Assembly (NCBI GenBank): GCA_964020155.1
Contig: OZ026563.1
Location: forward strand, 3,692,940 to 3,756,939
Source: Chondrilla cf. caribensis
Lineage: Eukaryota > Porifera > Demospongiae > Chondrillida > Chondrillidae
Direction of reading: 5' to 3'
DNA length: 64,000 nucleotides
Part shown: positions 28,195 to 38,606 of the stretch, in pieces
Layout: each line of letters starts with the position of its first letter
How positions within the stretch are numbered: the stretch's first letter is position 1
Position numbers and translations under genes: made by a program
The notes under the pieces: model-generated
Database searches by the model: none
The model's input: the letters and a program-made list of their open reading frames with translations, nothing else
What the model was told of the DNA's origin: nothing

Positions 28195-30399
28195 TTAAGC
28201 TGGTTGCTGTAACCCACTACTGGACACAGTGGCAGGTGGCTCTTCATTTGCCTTTGTTTGAAATCTCTTGGTGCATATTTTGCTTTTGGTATACAACCTC
28301 GTGAAGAATCCTTTGTAGAGTTTGGCAACTCTTTTGGTGCATATGTATGCAAAGGCTACAAACACCAGTTGTATGGTGTTGAAGAGGACGAAAATATAAT
28401 GGAGCCATAATGTGGTGTCATCAATAGTCTTGTCAAAAAGAACAACAATGGTAAGTGTCCAAGTTACCCCTGATATGGAGAAAATGGCAAAGAGAATACG
28501 AAAATTTCTCCACAGTAACTGTTTGGGTGTCTGCCCATATGATTTAAACTTTGATGGCGATTTCCACATCTTTATGGTCACAACAAGACAAAAGATAAAC
28601 ACAAACATATTGAACATGATCATAATCCCAGAAGGAAGTACAAATGAGATAAAAGCAGCAGTCGGAACTGCAATCCAACATGATCCAGAAATATCTCTGC
28701 CGTACTCCACTACACCATCTGATATGTAGTTCAAGATCACACAAACTCCTACAATAACAAGCGGTACCACATATTGGGGAAGAATGTAAAGAAGCAGACT
28801 TCTCCACGTTTTGTCATCACTGTCTCTCTTGAGCTTCAGTGCTTCATAAAAGTGCTTCAAGACCTCAAACGCTAATACACTCATGGATGCAAAACGCAAT
28901 AGAAGAATAAAATGGCTGAGTATAGCCAATGCTTCGCAGGTTGCTCCTTCCTTAAATCTTTCGACTGGTAAAGTTAAAACAAAGGCTATGTCTCCTGCAA
29001 TCACTACGGCGGACATGTGCATTAGAAGTTTCCCATAGAATGTTCTCAGCTGCTTGAAAATGCTGTAAGTAACCAAAAGTATTGCACCAGCCATGATGTC
29101 CAGCAAGAAACCAGTAATGGATATTACGAATAGAGATATTGGGTATTGCGACAATGGTATGAAGCCATTGATAGCATTATTACAGTCGCAAATTAGCACG
29201 GTACCATCTGTTCCGAACATCAGAATCGAATGGGTCATGTTGTCCTTGTGACTCTGCACTGTTACACTGTCCACAAAGGTGTAATCTGTTCTATTCAGAA
29301 GTTGACAATCAATGCAATCATCGCTGTTGTATGGACTCAGATGTGTTTGCACGATGCAAGTATTGGTGATAACATTAAACACATAGTTTTCATTGCAAAC
29401 TACCTGAGTGATTTCAATGGTATATCCTCTCATGTTACTGCTGGTTAGCAGTAGGCGGGCGGGTGTCAGCTTACTGATGATCACTGTGATTCTCCCTGCC
29501 GTGTCATTCACTTCCCCTATGTGACCATCGATATCACAGTTTGGAATAATAATATTTGTCTCTCCTTTGCGTTCCTCACAATTGGAATTCCAATACATGT
29601 CGGAAGTGTTGGTTGGATGGCTACTGACTCCACACTGTGTGCAGTTAGCGACTAACGCCTTGTAGTCCATAATATTGTGGGTAGTATTTGATCCAGGGTC
29701 TATAGGGCAAGTAGGAACTAAAGGCCAGCATGGTCTTATTGGTACTGACTGTGGGGATTGTTGTACCTTAGGTGGTTTGTAAGTTATTGGGACACAATAA
29801 GAATTCAACACTGTGCCGTTAATGACTTTGGAAGAGTTTAGAAGACCCTCAAAACCTTCGTCGCAGGACCACTGTGAAGACCATTGTACAAGTTGGTCTA
29901 TCGTTACGTTGTTACAGAGACCACAGTACTTATTTCGGTAAACAATACCAGTTTCTTTATCCGTCACCGGGGGTTCGCAAATTGTAGGAGTTTCCTCGCA
30001 AAGTTCGTTCACTCTCCTCGACGTCGTAGCCACATCTGGTGAACTTATCCACTTCGAAGGACAGTTCCCTATCATCTTGTAATAGTTGGTTGGTTTAGTC
30101 GAATTTCCTGGAGCAGTGATGGCGGTTGTAAGGCAGCAAAACGACTCTGGAACCTCCGTCCTTGTCGAGTTATTCAATGTCCTATTATCGTAGCAGCAGT
30201 CGTTGAAGAAAACACAGTTTTGGTCGCAATAACAGTGATAGCCGTACTCCTCGCGTTCCCCTTCACGATGGGGTGATACATCGCACTTCAAAGTATTCTC
30301 GATGTACTGATCTCCTGAGCCAGCGTACCCGAACCAGAACCAGCTGTGAACTAAAAGAAGGCCAACAAAAGAAATTGCTCTAAAAGGGTTTCTCTCCAT
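28195..30399 (-). CDS. Somatomedin-B-type 7TM receptor, intact paralog 1
   Basis: 734 aa if started at the ATG at 30397-30399 (MERNPFRAISF). An in-frame ATG 18 bp upstream (30417) is less likely, because the paralogs all begin MERxPFxA. The N-terminal hydrophobic stretch LLLVHSWFWFGYAG is followed by a partial somatomedin-B domain (HCYCDQNCVFFNDCCYDN), then the cysteine motif EPPVTDKETGIVYRNKYCGLCNNVTIDQLVQW and heavy N-glycosylation potential. Seven membrane segments span roughly 420-690 (KLLMHMSAVVIAGD, FRILFAIFSISGVTWTLT, VFVAFAYICTKRVAKLY). Where a GPS would lie the sequence reads VLICDCNNAINGF, without the HL-S/T cleavage triad. Single exon. This is the most complete member of the - strand array and has a longer Ser/Pro-rich tail than the others. 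Confidence 0.9.
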   Translation of the reverse strand: MERNPFRAISFVGLLLVHSWFWFGYAGSGDQYIENTLKCDVSPHREGEREEYGYHCYCDQNCVFFNDCCYDNRTLNNSTRTEVPESFCCLTTAITAPGNSTKPTNYYKMIGNCPSKWISSPDVATTSRRVNELCEETPTICEPPVTDKETGIVYRNKYCGLCNNVTIDQLVQWSSQWSCDEGFEGLLNSSKVINGTVLNSYCVPITYKPPKVQQSPQSVPIRPCWPLVPTCPIDPGSNTTHNIMDYKALVANCTQCGVSSHPTNTSDMYWNSNCEERKGETNIIIPNCDIDGHIGEVNDTAGRITVIISKLTPARLLLTSSNMRGYTIEITQVVCNENYVFNVITNTCIVQTHLSPYNSDDCIDCQLLNRTDYTFVDSVTVQSHKDNMTHSILMFGTDGTVLICDCNNAINGFIPLSQYPISLFVISITGFLLDIMAGAILLVTYSIFKQLRTFYGKLLMHMSAVVIAGDIAFVLTLPVERFKEGATCEALAILSHFILLLRFASMSVLAFEVLKHFYEALKLKRDSDDKTWRSLLLYILPQYVVPLVIVGVCVILNYISDGVVEYGRDISGSCWIAVPTAAFISFVLPSGIMIMFNMFVFIFCLVVTIKMWKSPSKFKSYGQTPKQLLWRNFRILFAIFSISGVTWTLTIVVLFDKTIDDTTLWLHYIFVLFNTIQLVFVAFAYICTKRVAKLYKGFFTRLYTKSKICTKRFQTKANEEPPATVSSSGLQQPA

Positions 30400-30610
30400 T
30401 CCGAACGTTAACGACACTGACGAAATACACTTAGTCTAGTACCGTTCACACCATGCACTGGTATGCGCGTAGCCCGAGAATATGCACCTGATTAACGACT
30501 GAATCTATTAACGCCCTTGCATGGCTATGCAGAGTTGTGTTGGCGGGTTCTCCATTGACAGCGGGGCCATTGAAGGAGCCTATCCTCCACATCACACCTG
30601 TCCTTTCATA
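30400..30610 (-). promoter_or_regulatory. Duplicated 5' flanking module (paralog 1)
   Basis: Contains the strings CATTCACACCATGCACTGG, GGCGGGTTCTCCATTGAC and CACATCACACCTGTCCTTT. Versions recur at about 33544-33760, 33926-34135, 36681-36860, 37566-37790, 37956-38150 and 40796-40960. It is always just upstream of a receptor or receptor relic, so it probably contains the promoter. No TATA box was assigned. Confidence 0.55.
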
Positions 30611-31049
30611 GCAGATGATCATGTACATAGTCATGATTGTAGCAGGTATATACATTTCAGTCTATTATACGTAGCTACTTATATCCTGTACACATACATG
30701 CATGTATATGCCGTAATAGCCTCAATTTGTGACATTTTCAAATTACATCCCTTCTAACGCTCAATTAAAATGATGTACATGGATAGTAAATAGGTAAGGG
30801 TGGAGGGTGTGGTTGAATTTTTCTTTGTACATTCTATTGCATGACTGCAAATCATGCCATGTAAATGATCATGACAGTAGGAAGATTAAATTCAATATGC
30901 TCTACAACTATTAGTATACACCACATACATTACAATAACTATAATATTTATATGTATGTATATATTATAGGTACATAATATTATCATATACATATTAGCA
31001 TATAAGTGTATCTACGCATATAGTAATTTATCTATATTATCATAATGAG

Positions 31050-31348
31050 TACCTTTCCGTATGCAACATAATTATCTTATTAAATAATGTCATTGTATCA
31101 TATTGCTATAATATGATCTTCGTCAGATTAAAAATTGATTTTTATTTTTCTACATTGTACCAAGACTAACACCATGCATTTAGAATAGTACATATTATGT
31201 CAATTAATTATTATTTAATACTTATTGTGATAATAATAATATATTACAATTTTATGGCATTATATGCATTGAAATATAACAATGCAATAAGAAATATATA
31301 TGCACTGTAAAATATGTCATATACTACAATATGTACATAATTTATATA
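31050..31348 (-). repeat. Duplicated 3' flanking module
   Basis: AT-rich flank downstream of the 31.3-kb copy. It shares TCATATTGCTATAA, CTTCGTCAGAT and CACTTATTGTGATAAT-like strings with 27590-27900, 34200-34500 and 38280-38600. It probably includes the polyadenylation region of each copy. Confidence 0.55.
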
Positions 31349-33543
31349 TTATGTAGGCAGCTCTCCATTTGTCTTTGTTTGAAATCTCTTGGTACACATT
31401 TTGCTTTTGGTATACAACCTCGTGAAGAATCCTTTGTAGAGTTTGGCAACTCTTTTGGTGCATATGTATGCAAATGCTACAAACACCAGTTGTATGGTGT
31501 TGAAGATGGCAAAAATGTAATGGAACCATAGTGTGGTGTCATCAATAGTCCTGTCAAAGAAAACAACAATGGTAAAGATCCAAGTTACCCCTGATGTGGA
31601 GAAAATGGCAAAGAGAACACGAAAATTTCTCCACAGTAGCTGTTTTGGTTTCTGCCCATATGATTCAATCTTTGACTGCGATTTCCAAATCTTTATAGTC
31701 ACAACAAGACGAAAGATAAAAACAAACATATTGAACAAGATCATAATACCAGAAGGGATTACAAATGAGCCAAGAATGGCAGTCGGAACTGTAATCCAAC
31801 ATAATCCAGAAAAATGTCTGCCGTAGTCCACTACGCCATCTACTGTGTAGTTCAAGATCACGCAAATGCCTACAATAACAAGCGGCACCATGTATTGGGG
31901 AAGAATGTAAAGAAGCAGACTTCTCCACGTTCTCTTGTCACTGTCATTCTTCAGCTTGAGTACTGCATAAAAGTTCTTGAAGATTTCAAAAGCCAATATG
32001 CTCATGGATGCGAAACGCAATAGAAGAATGTAATGGCTGAGTATGGCCAATGCTTCACAGGTTGCTTCTTTTAAGGCTGCAGCGAATATTTCAGCTGGTA
32101 AAGTCAAAACAAAAGCTAAGTCCCCTCCAATCACTACGGCCGACATGTGCATTAGAAGCTTGCCATAGAAAGTTCTTAGCTCCTTGAAAATACTGTAAGT
32201 AACCAACAGTACTGCACCAGCCATGATGTCCAACAAGAATCCAACAATGGTTATTCCAAACAGAGAGTCTGGGAGTCGTTGGAATGGTGTGAAGCCATTG
32301 ATGACTTTATTACACTCGCAAATTAGCACAGTACCATCTGTTCCCAACATCAGAATTGAATGGGTCATGTTGTCCTTGTGACTCTGCTCTGTAATACTGT
32401 CCACAAAGGTGTATTCTGTTCTATTCAGAAGTTGACAATCAATACAATCATCATCACTCAGATATGTTTGCATAATGCAAGTATTAACAATAACATTAAA
32501 CACGTAGTTTTCACTGCACACTAACTGAGTGATTTCAATGGTATAACCTCTCCTAACACTGCTGGTTAGCAGTAGGCGGTTTTGTAACCAATCTCTACTG
32601 ACAATAACTGTGATTCTCCCTGCAGAACCATTTACTCCCCATACATGGTCACCCACCTCACAGTTTCGAATGTTACTGTTTGTCTCTCCATTGCCTTGCT
32701 CACAATTGGAATTCCGATACATGTCAGAAGTGTTGGTTGGATGGCTACTGACTCCACACTGTGTGCAGTTAGCGACTAACGCCTTGTAGTCCATAATATT
32801 GTGGGTAGTATTTGATCCAGGGTCTATAGGGCAAGTAGGAACTAAAAGCCAGCATGGTCTTATTGGTACTGACTGTGGGGATTGTTGTACCTTAGGTGGT
32901 TTGTAAGTTATTGGGACACAATAAGAATTCAACACTGTGCCGTTAATGACTTTGGAAGAGTTTAGAAGACCCTCAAAACCTTCGTCGCAGGACCACTGTG
33001 AAGACCATTGTACAAGTTGGTCTATCGTTACGTTGTTACAGAGACCACAGTACTTGTTTCGGTAAACGATACCAGTTTCTTTATCCGTCACCGGCCGGGG
33101 GCTCGCTAATTGTAGGAGTTTCCTCGCAAAGTTCGTTCACTCTCGTCGTAGCCACATCTGGTGAAATTGAATTCGAAATTATCCACTTCGAAGGACAGTT
33201 CCCTATCATCTTGTAATAGTTAGTTGGTTTAGTCGAATTTCCTGTGATGGCGGTTGTGAGGCAACAAAAACAGAGAAAAAGACTCCGGAACCTCCGTCCT
33301 TGTCGAGTTATTCAAAGTCCTATTATCGTAGCAGCAGTCGTTGAAGTAAGCACAGATTCGGTCGCAATAACAGTGATAGCCATATTCCTCGCGTTCCCCA
33401 TCACGATGGGATGATCCATTACATTTCGAAGCATTCTCGATGTACTGATCTCCTGAGCCAGCGTACCCGAACCGAAACCAGCTGTGAACTAAAAGAAGGC
33501 TGACCAAAGAGTATGCTCGAAAAGGGTTTCTCTCCATTCCCAA
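31349..33543 (-). pseudogene. Somatomedin-B-type 7TM receptor, paralog 2, two frameshifts
   Basis: The 5' part (from ATG at 33537, MERNPFRAYSLVSLL) has the signal peptide and somatomedin-B motif CYCDRICAYFNDCCYDN. The 3' part, from the motif TDKETGIVYRNKYCGLCNN to the stop at 31349, is an intact ectodomain and 7TM. They are in different frames. Compared with paralogs there is a 4-bp insertion near 33095 (CCGGCCGGGG) and a net 10-bp insertion near 33265 in an A-rich patch. In-frame changes (6-bp loss, 12-bp gain) lie between them. As read, no full receptor can be made. If an unannotated intron removed about 33095-33270 a shortened product could exist, but no convincing splice sites were seen. 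Confidence 0.8.
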
Positions 33544-33760
33544 CTACACTGTCTAGTACCATTCACACCATGCACTGGTTTGTGTGTATAATTTATAGCC
33601 TGATAATGTGTATACCTGATTAACAACTGCTCTACATGAACATTAACACCATTGTCATGGCTATGCAGAGGTGTACTGGCGGGTTAGACTCCATTGACAG
33701 TGGCTCCATTGAAAGAGGCATGGCCTTCATCACATCACACCTGTCCTTTACTCTTTGCAA
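33544..33760 (-). promoter_or_regulatory. Duplicated 5' flanking module (paralog 2)
   Basis: Upstream of the frameshifted paralog 2. Shares ACCATTCACACCATGCACTGG-type and TGGCGGGTTAGACTCCATTG strings with 37566-37790, its duplicated twin. Confidence 0.55.
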
Positions 33761-33771
33761 TTTTGGTAAAT

Positions 33772-33925
33772 GATACCAGTTTCTTTATTCGTCACAGGGA
33801 GCTCGCTAATTGTACTAGTTCTCGATGAACTGATCTCCTGAGCCAACGTACCCAAGCCAGAACCAGCTGTGAACTAGAAAAAGGCTAACCAAAGAAAATG
33901 CTCAAAAAGGATTTCTCTCCATCCC
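33772..33925 (-). pseudogene. Internally deleted receptor relic
   Basis: Read on the - strand, a receptor start and signal peptide (the ATG lies within CTCCATCCC, - strand GGGATGGAG) run about to the DQYIEN position. They join directly to the ISEPPVTDKETGI segment, and the sequence then stops resembling the gene. The whole somatomedin-B region is missing. The same fusion is at 37805-37955, so the deletion came before the duplication. Confidence 0.7.
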
Positions 33926-34505
33926 AAACTACACTGTATATACTAGTACTGTTCACACCATTGATATATTATGAGCATTGCCTCAAAATGTGTCCTGATT
34001 AACAATTGCATATTAACTACTGTATATATTATTATAAACACCCTTACATGACTATGCAGTAGTGTGTTGGTGGGTTCTCCATTGACAGTGCATGGTGGTA
34101 TTAAAGGAGCCTGGCCTCCACATCATACATATATTATAATTATATTATACATATTATTTTTAGCATATGCAGTATGTGTATATTATCTATGTATTTATTA
34201 CATTATCCATTATTATTGCAATGAACCGTTATCAGACTTCTTCAACTATATCATCATCATATTGCTATAATAATACTATTAATTTTTAATCTTCATCAGA
34301 TCAAATATTTGATTCTCTTTCTCCACAATGTACCATGATCTAACACCACGAATTCAGAATATGTATTATGTCAATAATTAATTATGTCAGTGATTATTGT
34401 TTAACACTTATTGTGATAATGCATCAAATATCAAATGCAATAGGTTATGAATACGTATACACTGTAAGAATCTGATATGTAATATATACTATAATGTGCA
34501 TCATA
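33926..34505. other. Relic 5' module and paralog 3 3' flank
   Basis: 33926-34135 is another 5' module (TATGCAGTAGTGTGTTGG, GGAGCCTGGCCTCCACATCA). 34200-34500 is the AT-rich 3' module downstream of paralog 3. No independent gene is seen. Confidence 0.5.
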
Positions 34506-36680
34506 TTATGTAGGCAAATCTTCATTTGTCTTCATTTCAACCCTCTTACAGCACATTTTGCTTTTGGTATACAACCTTGTGAATAATCCTTTGTAGAGAT
34601 TGGCAACTCTTTTAGTACATATGTATGCAATAGTAACAAACACCAGTTGTATAGTGTTGAAGATGACGAAAATGTAATGAAGCCATGGTGTGGTGTTGTC
34701 AATAGCCTTGTCAAGAAGAACGACAATGGAAAGTGTCAAAGTTACCCCTGATGTGGAGAAAATGGCAAATAGAACACGAAAATTTCTCCACAGTAGTTGT
34801 TTGGGTGTCTGCCCATATGATTTAAACTTCGATGGCGATTTCCAACTTTTTATAGTAACGACTAGACAAAAAGTAAAAACAAACATATTGAACATGATCA
34901 TAATGCCAGAAGGGATTACAAATGAGCCAAGCATGGCAGCTGGAGCCGAAATCCAACATAATCCAGAAAAATGTCTGCCATAGTCCACTACGCCATCTAC
35001 TGTGTAGTTCAAGATCACGCAAATGCCTACAATAACAAGCGGCACCATGTATTGGGGAAGAATGTACAGAATCAGACTTCTCCATGTTCTCTCATCACTG
35101 TCATTCTTCAGCTTGAGTGCTGCATAGAACTGCTTCAAGATTTCAAAAGCCAATACACTCATGGATGCAAAACGCATTAGAAGAGTAAAATGGCTGAATA
35201 TAGCCAATGCTTCACAGGTTGCTTCTTGTATGGCTTCAGAAAATATTACAGCTGATAAAGTTAAGACAATCTCTATGTCCCCTGCAATCACTACGGCCAA
35301 CATGTGCATAAGAAGTTTCCCACAGAATGTTCTCAGCTCCTTGAAAATGCTGTAAGTAACCAAAAGTATTGCACCAGCCATGATGTCCAATAATAAACCA
35401 ATAATGCTTATTCTAATAAGAGATTCTTCATATTGTGCAAATGGTGCAAAGCCATTGATAACATTATTACAGTCGCAAATTAGCACAGTACCATCTGTTT
35501 TGAGCATCAGGATTGAATGGGTCATGTTATCCTTGTGACTCTGCACTGTAATACTGCCCACAAAGGTGTAATCTGTTCTATTCAGAAGTTGACAATCAAT
35601 ACAATCATCACAGTTGTGTGGACTCAGATATGTTTGCACAACGCAAGTATTGGTGATAACATTGAACACATAGTTTTCACTGCAAACTACCTGAGTGATT
35701 TCATTGGTAAGTCCTCCCCTAACACTGCTAGTTAGCAGTAGGCGGTTTTGTAACCAATCCTTACTGACAATAACTGTGATTCTCCCTGCAGAACCATTCA
35801 CTCCCCTCACATGGTCACCCATCTCACAGTTTCGAATGTTACTGTTTGTCTCTCCATTGCCTTGCCCACAATTGGAATACCGATATATGTCAGAAGTGTT
35901 GGTTGGATGGCTACTGACTCCACACTGTGTACAGTTAGCGACTAACGCCTTGTAGTCCATAGTATTGTGGGTAGTGTTTGATCCAGGGTTTATAGGGCAA
36001 GTAGGAACTAAAGGCCAGCATGGTCGTATTGGTAACTGGGGAGATTCTTGTAGCTTAGGTGGTTTGTAAGTTATTGGGACACAATAAGAATTCAACACTG
36101 TACCGTTAATGACTTTGGAAGAGTTGAGAAGCCGCTGAAAACCTTCGTCGCAGGACCACTGTGAAGGCCATTGTACAAGTTGGTCTATCGTTACGTTGTT
36201 ACAGAGACCACAGTACTTGTTTCGGTAAACGATACCAGTTTCTTTATCCGTCACCGGGGGCTCGCTAATTGTAGGAGTTTCCTCGCAAAGTTCGTTCACT
36301 CTCCTCGACGTCGTAGCCACATCTGGTGAACTTATCCACTTCGAAGGACAGTTCCCTATCATCTTGTAATAGTTGGCTGGTTTAGTCGAATTTCCTGTGA
36401 TGGCGGTTGTGAGGCAGCAAAACGACTCCGGAACCTCCGTCCTTGTCGAGTCATTCAATGTCCTATTATCGTAGCAGCAGTCGTTGAAGAAAGCACAGTT
36501 TTGGTCGCAATAACAGTGATAGCCGTACTCCTCGCGTTCCCCTTCACGATGGGATGATTTATTGCACTTCGAAGCATTCTCGATGTACTGATCTCCTGAG
36601 CCAGCGTACCCGAACCAGAACCAGCTGTGAACTAAAAGAAGGCTGACCAAAGAGTATGCTTGGAAAGGGATTCTCTCCAT
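34506..36680 (-). CDS. Somatomedin-B-type 7TM receptor, intact paralog 3
   Basis: A 724-aa single-exon receptor starting MERIPFQAYSLVSLLLVHSW. The partial somatomedin-B domain has Cys at 39, 56, 58, 62, 68 and 69 (HCYCDQNCAFFNDCCYDN). Next comes SEPPVTDKETGIVYRNKYCGLCNN, then a variable stretch around residues 265-340 (DIYRYSNCGQGNGETNSNIRN), then seven membrane segments to about residue 690. TM6 reads FRVLFAIFSTSGVTLTLS; the usual W of the GVTW motif is L here, which is unusual for the family. TM7 reads LVFVTIAYICTKRVANLY. It is very similar to the 38.6-kb copy over the first 250 residues. Predicted plasma-membrane receptor; ligand unknown. Confidence 0.88.
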   Translation of the reverse strand: MERIPFQAYSLVSLLLVHSWFWFGYAGSGDQYIENASKCNKSSHREGEREEYGYHCYCDQNCAFFNDCCYDNRTLNDSTRTEVPESFCCLTTAITGNSTKPANYYKMIGNCPSKWISSPDVATTSRRVNELCEETPTISEPPVTDKETGIVYRNKYCGLCNNVTIDQLVQWPSQWSCDEGFQRLLNSSKVINGTVLNSYCVPITYKPPKLQESPQLPIRPCWPLVPTCPINPGSNTTHNTMDYKALVANCTQCGVSSHPTNTSDIYRYSNCGQGNGETNSNIRNCEMGDHVRGVNGSAGRITVIVSKDWLQNRLLLTSSVRGGLTNEITQVVCSENYVFNVITNTCVVQTYLSPHNCDDCIDCQLLNRTDYTFVGSITVQSHKDNMTHSILMLKTDGTVLICDCNNVINGFAPFAQYEESLIRISIIGLLLDIMAGAILLVTYSIFKELRTFCGKLLMHMLAVVIAGDIEIVLTLSAVIFSEAIQEATCEALAIFSHFTLLMRFASMSVLAFEILKQFYAALKLKNDSDERTWRSLILYILPQYMVPLVIVGICVILNYTVDGVVDYGRHFSGLCWISAPAAMLGSFVIPSGIMIMFNMFVFTFCLVVTIKSWKSPSKFKSYGQTPKQLLWRNFRVLFAIFSTSGVTLTLSIVVLLDKAIDNTTPWLHYIFVIFNTIQLVFVTIAYICTKRVANLYKGLFTRLYTKSKMCCKRVEMKTNEDLPT

Positions 36681-37251
36681 TCCAAACTACACTGTTTTTG
36701 CTTATAGCCTAGTATACCCTTCACACAACTGACGTGTGTAGCCTGAGAATGTGCCCTGGTCAATTGCAACTGTTCTAAATATATACCAGGTCCTGCAATT
36801 CATGACTATACAGAGGTGTATTGTTTGGTGCTCCATTGATCCAATTATTGTGAGATATGAGATATATGTAAATGGTTATATTGTATATACTACATACACG
36901 GATATACCATTCAATTTTATATATGCATGATATGCAATGGTAATTGTATAAGTGTTGTATTCACAATATGGTATACATGTGTACTGTGAATATTGCTTTA
37001 AGCTTTAACAATTACAAGAATGTCACACCTAGATTGCACTTGATGCTGTTGAAAGCAAGTATCTCTGCCTGCCTTCTGGTGTAACTTTCCAACCACCAGA
37101 TTTACAGCAATATGCAATGATTAACGGTGACATGTATATTGCATGCAATGATTAACGGTGACGTATATGTTGCATGCAATGATTAACGGTGATGTATATG
37201 TTGCATGCAATGATTAACAGTGACGTATATGCTGCATGCAATGATCAACGT
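36681..37251. other. 5' flank of paralog 3 and minisatellite
   Basis: 36681-36860 is a 5' module (TGTTTGGTGCTCCATTGATCC). 36861-37100 is unique to this unit and its twin (40960-41210), with CTCTGCCTGCCTTCTGGTG. A tandem repeat follows up to the duplication junction. Confidence 0.55.
37110..37251. repeat. Minisatellite, unit about 29-31 bp, 4-5 copies
   Basis: Unit starts ATGCAATGATTAACGGTGA and ends TATATGTTGC. It abuts the truncated receptor at about 37252, so it marks the junction of the 4.1-kb tandem duplication. A sister array is at 41211-41375. Confidence 0.85.
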
Positions 37252-37563
37252 TGTTCCCTATCATCTTGTAATAGTTGGTTGGTTTAGTCGAATTTCCTGT
37301 GATGGCGGTTGTGAGGCAGCAAAACGACTCCGGAACCTCCGTCCTTGTCGAGTTATTCAATGTCCTATTATCGTAGCAGCAGTCGTTGAAGAAAGCACAG
37401 TTTTGGTCGCAATAACAGTGATAGCCGTACTCCTCGCGTTCCCCTTCACGATGGGGTGATCCATCGCACTTCAAAGCTCTCCCGGTATACTGATCTCCTG
37501 AGTCAGCGTACCCGAACCAGAACCAGCTGTGAACTAAAAAAAGGCTGATCAAAGAAAATGCTC
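37252..37563 (-). pseudogene. Truncated receptor stump (N-terminal only)
   Basis: Encodes only the signal peptide, the partial somatomedin-B domain (HCYCDQNCAFFNDCCYDN) and up to NYYKMIGN. It then breaks into the minisatellite. The family start codon has been changed (the ATGGAGAGA position reads ATAAAGAGA on the - strand); the first in-frame ATG is inside the signal peptide at 37552. It cannot make a receptor. A secreted short peptide is possible but unsupported. Confidence 0.85.
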
Positions 37564-37565
37564 GG

Positions 37566-37790
37566 AAAAGGTTTCTCTTTATTCCAAACTACACTGTCCA
37601 GTACCATTCACACCATGCACTGGTATGTGCGTATATTTTATAGCCTGATAATGTGTACCTGGTTAACAACTGCTCTACATGAACGTTTAACTTGACACCA
37701 TTGTCATGGGTATGCAGAGGTGTATTGGCGGGTTAGACGCCATTGTCAGTGGCGCCATTGAAGGAGCATGGCCTTCACATCACACCTGTC
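37566..37790 (-). promoter_or_regulatory. Duplicated 5' flanking module (stump)
   Basis: Twin of 33544-33760, with CACACCATGCACTGGTATG, GGCGGGTTAGACGCCATTG and TCACACCTGTCCTTTACTC. Confidence 0.55.
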
Positions 37791-37804
37791 CTTTACTCGT
37801 TGCC

Positions 37805-37955
37805 ATTTTTGGTTAATGATACCAGTTTCTTTATTCGTCACAGGAGGCTCGCTAATTGTACGAGTTCTCGATGAACTGATCTCCAGAACCAGCTGTGAAC
37901 TAAAAGAAGGCTGACCAAAGAGTATGCTCAATAAGGATTTCTCTCCATCCCAAAC
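37805..37955 (-). pseudogene. Internally deleted receptor relic, second copy
   Basis: Same fusion as 33772-33925: receptor leader joined to the SEPPVTNKETGI segment with the somatomedin-B region lost. A further 18-30 bp is missing from the leader (CAGAACCAGCTG follows CTGATCTC directly). Confidence 0.7.
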
Positions 37956-38606
37956 TACACTGTTTATACTAGTACTGTTCACACCATTGATATGAGTGTC
38001 GCCTCAAAATGTGTCCTGATTAACAATTGCATAACTGTACTATAATATTATTATAAACACCCTTACATGGCTATACAGTGGTGTGTTTTGCGGGATCTCC
38101 ATTGACAGTGCATGGTGGTATTAAAGGAGCCTGGCCTCCACATCATACATATAATATTATAATAATATTATATTTTGCATATCTTTTATCTTCTGGGTGC
38201 CACTGAAGTAGCCTATGGCTAATGGTTCCCCAGGTTAAATAAGATTACCTACCTGCATATGCAACATGTCATTGTCAGTGTATATCTATGTATTTATTAC
38301 ATTATTTATCCATTATTATTGTAATGGACCACTATCCGAATGTTATAATACTATCTTAGCCAATTGCAACTATATCATCATAATAATCTATTTAATCTTC
38401 ATCAGATCAATTATTTGTTTCTCTTTCTCCACATTGTACCAAGATCTAACACCACGAATTCAGAATATGTATTATGTCAATAATTAATATTATTATTATG
38501 ATTATTGTTTGACACTTATTGATAATGGATCAAAATATCCGATGCAATAGGATATTAATACGTATACACTGTAAGATATGTAATATATACTATAATGTGC
38601 ATCATA
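37956..38606. other. Relic 5' module and paralog 4 3' flank
   Basis: 37956-38150 is a 5' module. 38170-38275 is an insertion not present in the twin region (TTTTATCTTCTGGGTGCCAC). 38280-38600 is the 3' module of paralog 4. No gene is seen. Confidence 0.5.

Larger units (their letters stand above)
33230..37250. repeat. Tandem segmental duplication, proximal copy (about 4.0 kb)
   Basis: Carries, in order, the 5' part of paralog 2, two 5' modules with a relic between them, a 3' module, paralog 3 with its flank, and a minisatellite of about 30 bp. The same order recurs at 37252-41300 with offsets of about 4.03-4.12 kb. Confidence 0.8.

Noticed and set aside
28412..28729. + strand frames inside the receptor genes (also 31533, 34690, 38796, 35695, 39885)
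   Set aside because: They repeat in every paralog only because the - strand coding sequence is duplicated; no independent protein character.
29150..29220. GPS-like CDCNN motif before TM1 in the receptor array
   Set aside because: It lacks the conserved His-Leu-Ser/Thr cleavage triad, and the matching place in the other members reads ICANLSQN or VCANFSEN, so it is not a working GPS.
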